A stretch of DNA of 64,000 nt from Brasenia schreberi (taxonomy: Eukaryota; Streptophyta; Magnoliopsida; Nymphaeales; Cabombaceae): NCBI GenBank assembly GCA_036023115.1, contig JAYKKT010000037.1, positions 434,001 through 498,000 on the forward strand, given 5' to 3'. The translations under genes and the position numbers were made by a program. The notes below the pieces were generated by a model that saw only the letters and a program-made list of their open reading frames with translations, did not search any database and was not told where the DNA came from. Positions within the stretch are counted from its first letter, which is position 1; each line of letters begins with the position of its first letter. Positions 58,990 to 64,000 of this stretch are shown here, piece after piece.

Positions 58990-59982
58990 TGTAGACACGG
59001 AAAATCTTCGACTCCAGGTTCTTAGGCCTGGAGCGAATATTTTCCCAATCTATGTTCGCTTTTAGGGCGTGCCAACTAGCTTACTCAAACTAGCGAAGTA
59101 AATTTTGAAAATATCTGACTTTTGGGGCGACTGTGGACAAGTGGGCTTTTTTCGTCGTAGACCTTCTTGCACTGATGCGCAAGGGTCAGTCTGTACGCTT
59201 AGGAAAACTCAATTTTCAACAAATATGACCTTTTTGAAAAGTGTAAAAGTGTTTGATCAATTGGCTTTTGTCAAATTACAGATTTTATTCATGGGATCCA
59301 TACGTTCCTATGTCTTTTGGGTTTTAGCAAATTTTGGCGTGTGATTGTGTGCATAAGTGCTCGATTTTGTCAGATTCTACACGAGTTTGCTTGGGATTTG
59401 TTTGATGCAAGTATGCTCCCTATCTTGAGTGCGGCGTATATGCAATGCAAATTCACACAACTTGAAGGGAAAACCCGGAATTTAAAGACATAGCTTAAGG
59501 GAAATTGCATAAGGAAAATTGCAGAAGGGAAAATATGGCTATATCTTAGATACGGAAAGAAAATATATAGCTATATCTTAAGAGCGAGAAGGCTCAATGT
59601 GAGTGAGTGCTTTGAGTGTATAAATTAAAAGGCAACTCACGCAACTTGAATTTAAAACCTAGCTGAAAGGGAAATACGTATATATACGTAAGAGCGGAAA
59701 GGCTCAATGTGAGTGAGTGCTTTGAGTGTATAAAATGAAAGACAACTCACATGACTTGAACCTTAAAACCCAGCTGAATGTATATAAATAGAGCTATATC
59801 CTATGGGCTGTTAAGGCCCGTTTGTGTGCAAAAGTGTGCAGATAAGAGCGGAAAGGCTCGAGTGTACGTGTGTGTGTTTTGCATCAAGCACATGTATTAC
59901 ATCCGGGGGGAGACAAGCTCCGTTATTACAACCCCATATAAATTTAATTGAACTTGAAGTAATGTAAAAGACCAGATTTTAG
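58990..59982 (-). repeat. E7: LTR fragment, minus strand
   Basis: It begins TGTAGACACGG exactly at a terminus and has the hairpin (59160-59187) and ~110-bp repeat remnants (59590-59870). It stops inside the LTR at the TTAG (59979-59982) shared with E8. The candidate target site is CCGAC (58985-58989), but its partner is lost. Confidence 0.88.
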
Positions 59983-61121
59983 TCGTGCACGATTTTGAAC
60001 ACACACGGGCCTAATCAGCCCCTAAGATATAAATTTATTTATATAGTTTATGTTGCGTAGGGTTTTGCTTGAGTTGTGTGTATGGTTTTTCAATTCTCGC
60101 ACTCACACACATTGAGCCTTCACTCTTATTTGTAAGAACCAAGTAAGGGCCGTGTTATACTATCCTTGGGTTTATTTCATGTTGTGTGCGTAGTACTTCA
60201 ATTCAAGCACTCACACACATTGAGCTTTCGCTCTTATTCCCAAGACCTTAGTTAAGGCCATACTGCAATTTATATTTGGGTTTAATTTCATGTTGTGTGC
60301 GTAGTACTTCAATTCAAGCACTCACACACATTGAGCTTTCGCTCTTATTCCCAAGACCTTAGTTAAGGCCATATTGCAAGTTATATTTGGGTTTCATTTC
60401 ATGTCATGTGTGTAGTACTTCAATTCTCGCATGCACCCACATTGAGCCTTCGCTCTTATTTGCAAGACCCAAGTAAGGGCCCATATATACATTATATACG
60501 TATTTCCCTTTTGGCAATTTCCCTTCGTTAATTTCCATTACAAGTCATTTCCCTTCGGCAATTTCCATTACAAGTCATTTCCCTTCGGTCATTTTCCTTC
60601 AGCATTGTCTTTAAATTTGGGTTTTCCCTTTGGAGTAGCGTGAGTTTGCATTGCATATACACCATACCACGAGTTAGGACGCATATTGCATCAAAGCAAA
60701 CCCCATACTCCCGCTCAAAGTCGCCACATTTAGTGGAGTGTTCATAACACACACCTAGGTGGCCCGTAAAGGGATAAAAAGAAATACTTAGGCACGTGCA
60801 AATCCACGTGATCTAAAATCTGAAAATCGTACAAACAAGACCTGAATCAAACACCTCGAACCGCTTTCGTAGGTCCTTCTATCCAAAAACTCGATCTTTT
60901 AAAGCGTACAGACTGACCCTTGCGCATCGGTGCAAGAAGGTTTGCGACGACAAGAGCTTGCTTGCTCACAATCGCCACGTTAGAAGTCAGGTTTAAAATA
61001 TATCTTCGCTAGCTTAGGTAAGCTAGCTAGCACGCCCTGTTTATTTAAATAGGACTTAGACACACGAAAAGGTTCGCTCCAGGCCTAAAAACCAGGGAGG
61101 CGGAGATTTTCTACGTCTACA
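59983..61121 (+). repeat. E8 5' LTR, U5-side part
   Basis: It starts abruptly at TCGTGCACG, which lies inside the LTR of E5, and ends CTACGTCTACA. It contains ~110-bp units (60060-60480) and 14-bp-type repeats (~60500-60600). Confidence 0.9.
60915..60942 (+). other. U5 hairpin, E8 version
   Basis: Same arms as E5, with a closing GGTT in place of GGTC, which keeps pairing by a wobble. Confidence 0.6.
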
Positions 61122-61127
61122 GAAGTT

Positions 61128-61145
61128 TGGCACGCCCGGTGGGAG
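61128..61145 (+). other. Primer binding site of E8
   Basis: TGGCACGCCCGGTGGGAG lies six bases after the LTR end. Confidence 0.8.
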
Positions 61146-61264
61146 GTGAGTCTTTTAAAAGTCGAGTCATTCTAGGAACTTACGGAAAGATTTTTCAAAC
61201 AGGTGTTGTTTTAACTCTGTTTTCTTTACTTGTACTTAGGAAATTTTGAAAAAGGCTTGAAAGC

Positions 61265-64000
61265 ATGTCAAAATCCAACCCAAGTGAAGTGTCGAGCCAA
61301 GGCACATGCGCATCAAGTTCTCACTCTAGGAGGATTTTGAAAAACAAAATCAAACTAGATGAGATAGAGGACCTGAGAAGGGAATTCGAGGCCAAAATCG
61401 ATGCTCTCAGCCAAGAAGCTGAAGTAGGCGATTCGTGTTCATCGAATGGTGAACAAAAGGCCAAAAGAAAATCTGAAAAACCTCGCAAGCACAAAGAGGC
61501 CTCCGTAATGGAAGGCAACCAATACCACGAGTCCTTCACACAAAAGGACCGTAAAGCCCTACAGCAGTTGCTGAAAGGGCAAAACAAAGAGAAAAGGAGT
61601 TACGCCCTGTCTGATTTCCTTCCTATGGATTATGAAATAGACAATGACAACGAAATACCGAACTTCCATCGGTATGATGGCATGGGAGACCCTAGGTCTC
61701 ACTTGCAACTTTTCTCGCGTCGAGCCCATAAGAAGAAAAAGGACTCGATGAAATGGGTGTATTGGTTCCCTTTATCCCTTAAAGGCACAGCTGCCAAATG
61801 GTTGGCTTCCTACGATCTAAGCCAGTTCGCTACTTTTGAAGAGTTAGCGAACTATTTCATGCAAAGATTTGCACACAACGTAGAAGTCACGCCGACTCTG
61901 AACACTTTAAGGGATACAAAGCAAGGCATGAACGAAGACGTGCATGCCTTCATTATATGATGGAGGTCACTTTTGGGCCAAGTGCGAGAGCCCATATCCG
62001 AAGGATGCGCAGTCATGCTCATCCTGGATAACTTTAAAAGTGAGTTAAAAACCCTTCTCTCGCTCCATGAGAACTCAACTTTCCATAAGTTGATCAAAAA
62101 GGCATCCCTTTTCGAAACAAACTTGAGAAAAGGGACATACGATCACTTATGGAAAGGAAGTGTCGTTTTTAAAACCCGCTTGGAAAAGCCCATCACTTAT
62201 GGGCTACCAACGATGGACAAAGGGGCAAAGCCCCATAAAATCGCCAATGTCCTGGTGGATCCAGGCGTGGCGGGCACTTTTAGAAACTTTTGAAAACTAG
62301 AAAATAAAAGGGAGCGAACTTTTCAAAAACCGATTGAAAAACGGGAGTACACTCCGCTAGGGCAACCTGTGTCGGAGGTCCTAGACCTCCTACTTGCCCA
62401 AGGCATGATTGAACTTCCCTAAATCCCCGAAGGAGTCACTTCCAAAGGGGGGTATTTAAATCGATTTGTATCATCGGCTCAAAGGCCATGATACCAAACA
62501 CTGTTTCTCCCTTTTAAATAAAATTGAGAACTTGATAGCGGAGGGCCGACTCTAGGTCACTGCGGAACCTGAGCCACCTCAAGCTATCTTCAAAGAACCC
62601 TTTCCCAAGCATGCCAGTAGCAGTGGAAAAGGAAAGGAGGTATGTACCCTCACCTTTTCAAAGGAACTAGCGCAAAAACCTGAGTCTGGTCGACCCACTT
62701 GTGCGCCCACTCTTGTACTTACAAGAAGCCCGCCCAAGTCGTCATCCGGGGACCACCAAGAGCTGAATCCCCAGCTAAACCAGTTTTAAAACTTCAAGGT
62801 GCTCCTCAACTCATACTTAGAGCCAATTTTAGTACGAACCCTAGGCTAGTCGTGGGGGAAGTGACTAGATCCAGGAGGATCTATCAACCTCCGCACCTAC
62901 AAAGTGCTAAAAAGGTGGACAGTGTGCCGGACCCCTCAAAAGCATGTATTCCTGGAGTTCTGCCAAAAGCAGACAAGGATAAAGTCATCCTAAATCCTTA
63001 TGATTTCGAAAACCACCTTTCAAAGATTCCTATCCATATGTCTATCCTAGAGCTTATACAAACCTCGCCTAGGCATAGACTCGTGCTAGAGAAAATTCTA
63101 GAAAGAGCCAAGGTTGATTCGAACATAAGTCTGGAAACCTTGTCTGCCCAAGTGGCTTTAATAGGAGCAAAATTGCCCATCACTTTCTCGAAAGATGATG
63201 TAGATAGACCCTACGAGTCCCATAACCAGGCCCTGCATATCGAGGTGGTTCTGAATAACCACTCTCTGGATAAGTGCCTAGTCGATGGGGGAGGAGGGCT
63301 CAACATCCTTCCACTTCATGTGGCGTACCAAATCGGAGTCACCTTGACTTCAAGGCCATTACGATGGGAATGCGTCTAGGCCATTAGGATCGATCGAACT
63401 CCCAATGGAAACGGGAGGGATCACACACACGGGGGTGTTCCATGTCTTGGACATCCACCCTCATTATAACCTGTTGCTGGGAAGGCCCTGGATACGCAGT
63501 TGGTGCGTTGTGCCATCCACCTTCCACAGGTGTGTTAAGATCCCTTTCAGGGACCAGGTCGTGGTGATCCTATGTGAGAGTCACCTACAGCTTTAGGGGA
63601 TCATAAACTCCCCTTGTTTATCGAGCTCCCAGGCCCATGAGGCTAACTTGGGGCAGATTGTGATTGAGCTGCCAAGGCTCGTGTTAAACAACCCTAGGAA
63701 GGTTGTATATGTAAAGGGGCCGCCCAAAGCAGGCACCCTCCCGATCTTAACCCTTCTATGAAGCCCCTGGACAAAAAGCCATACGAGCATGATATGGACG
63801 ACAGCAAGTTCCAGGACCACGATCTTTATCAAAACTTTTCAAAGAATAAAAAATCATGGAACATGTTGTTAAATATGGGCTACACGCCCTACAAAAGTCT
63901 AGGGGCACAAAACCAGGGTCTCCTAGAGCCCATCCTTCCTAGGGCCAACCCAAGCCGATATGGGATCGGCTATACTCCCAAAATACCGCCAAAGCCACCC
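61265..64000 (+). pseudogene. gag-pro: E8 gag-pro, incomplete and broken
   Basis: ATG 61265 (MSKSNPSEVSSQ) opens the same N-terminus, Gag domain and protease as E5. Damage: TGA 61958 (AGA in E5), TGA 62291 and TAA near 62420 (each from a paired single-base shift), a 5-bp deletion near 62464 that destroys the first Cys of the knuckle, a 1-bp loss near 62720 restoring frame, a ~24-bp deletion near 63352 just after LVDGGGGLNILP, and TAG 63594 (from CAG). The protein would be Gag plus protease. The window ends before the pol start. Confidence 0.9.

Larger units (their letters stand above)
59983..64000 (+). mobile_element. E8: Tat-lineage element, 5' truncated, runs off window
   Basis: It has the downstream ~1.14 kb of the 5' LTR (59983-61121), PBS, gag and most of pro. 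It is close to E5 and E6 in sequence, but with several indels. The hairpin is at 60915-60942. Confidence 0.92.

Noticed and set aside
1..64000. Envelope-like gene, host gene, tRNA or rRNA, or a new defence system
   Set aside because: No supporting motif in any frame; everything outside the copia mosaic is explained by LTR, gag-pro, pol or UTR sequence.

Overview
The window is a block of repetitive nuclear DNA from a plant, most likely an angiosperm. It is made almost entirely of nested Ty3/gypsy LTR retrotransposons. I see no host gene, tRNA, rRNA, CRISPR array or bacterial feature. The elements have ~2.8-3.3 kb LTRs (TG...CA, 5-bp target duplications) and a gag-pro-RT-RNase H-second RNase H-integrase order. 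The second (archaeal-type) RNase H places them in the plant Tat lineage, which includes Ogre-like elements. I cannot name the species. Similarities were judged by eye, not computed.

Layout, outside to inside. E1 (1-5438, +) is an old copy with LTR end, gag-pro and RT. It is interrupted at 5439 by E2, an LTR fragment of another family (5439-6247). E2 is entered by E3 (6248-58989, +). E3's 5' LTR carries a solo LTR (6895-9827, -, TSD GCCCA). E3's gag-pro is split by E4 (14218-54120, -), a non-autonomous element with LTRs, PBS and PPT but only a 166-codon gag-like ORF. E4's 3' noncoding region is split by E5 (17549-48867, +), a full-length Tat element with a damaged pol. E5's 3' UTR is split by E6 (28188-45177, -, TSD AAGGG), the youngest copy, which keeps an 853-codon gag-pro ORF. 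About 250 bp of E6's integrase is replaced by a 3.06-kb mosaic of Ty1/copia scraps (33436-36495). E3 ends where another LTR, E7 (58990-59982, -), begins. E7 is fused through a TTAG microhomology to the truncated LTR of E8 (59983-64000, +), whose gag-pro runs off the window.

How the parts work together. In an intact relative, the LTR (TATA box, leader, U5 hairpin) would drive one RNA primed at the PBS next to the LTR. ORF1 encodes Gag plus protease. ORF2 lies in the +1 frame with its own ATG just after a splice-acceptor-like TTTTCCCTTTGTAG, and encodes RT, a degenerate Ty3 RNase H, a catalytic-looking second RNase H and integrase. Every pol copy here is broken by stops, frameshifts, deletions or insertions, so none looks autonomous. 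Most clear nonsense changes are C-to-T or G-to-A, as expected of methylated, silenced DNA.

The points most worth checking are a U5 hairpin with a covarying stem in ten LTR copies, conserved splice-donor-like GTAAGT sites in the LTR leader that could pair with the acceptor before pol, the non-autonomous E4 family, and templated repair scars. I found no previously undescribed defence or enzymatic system.
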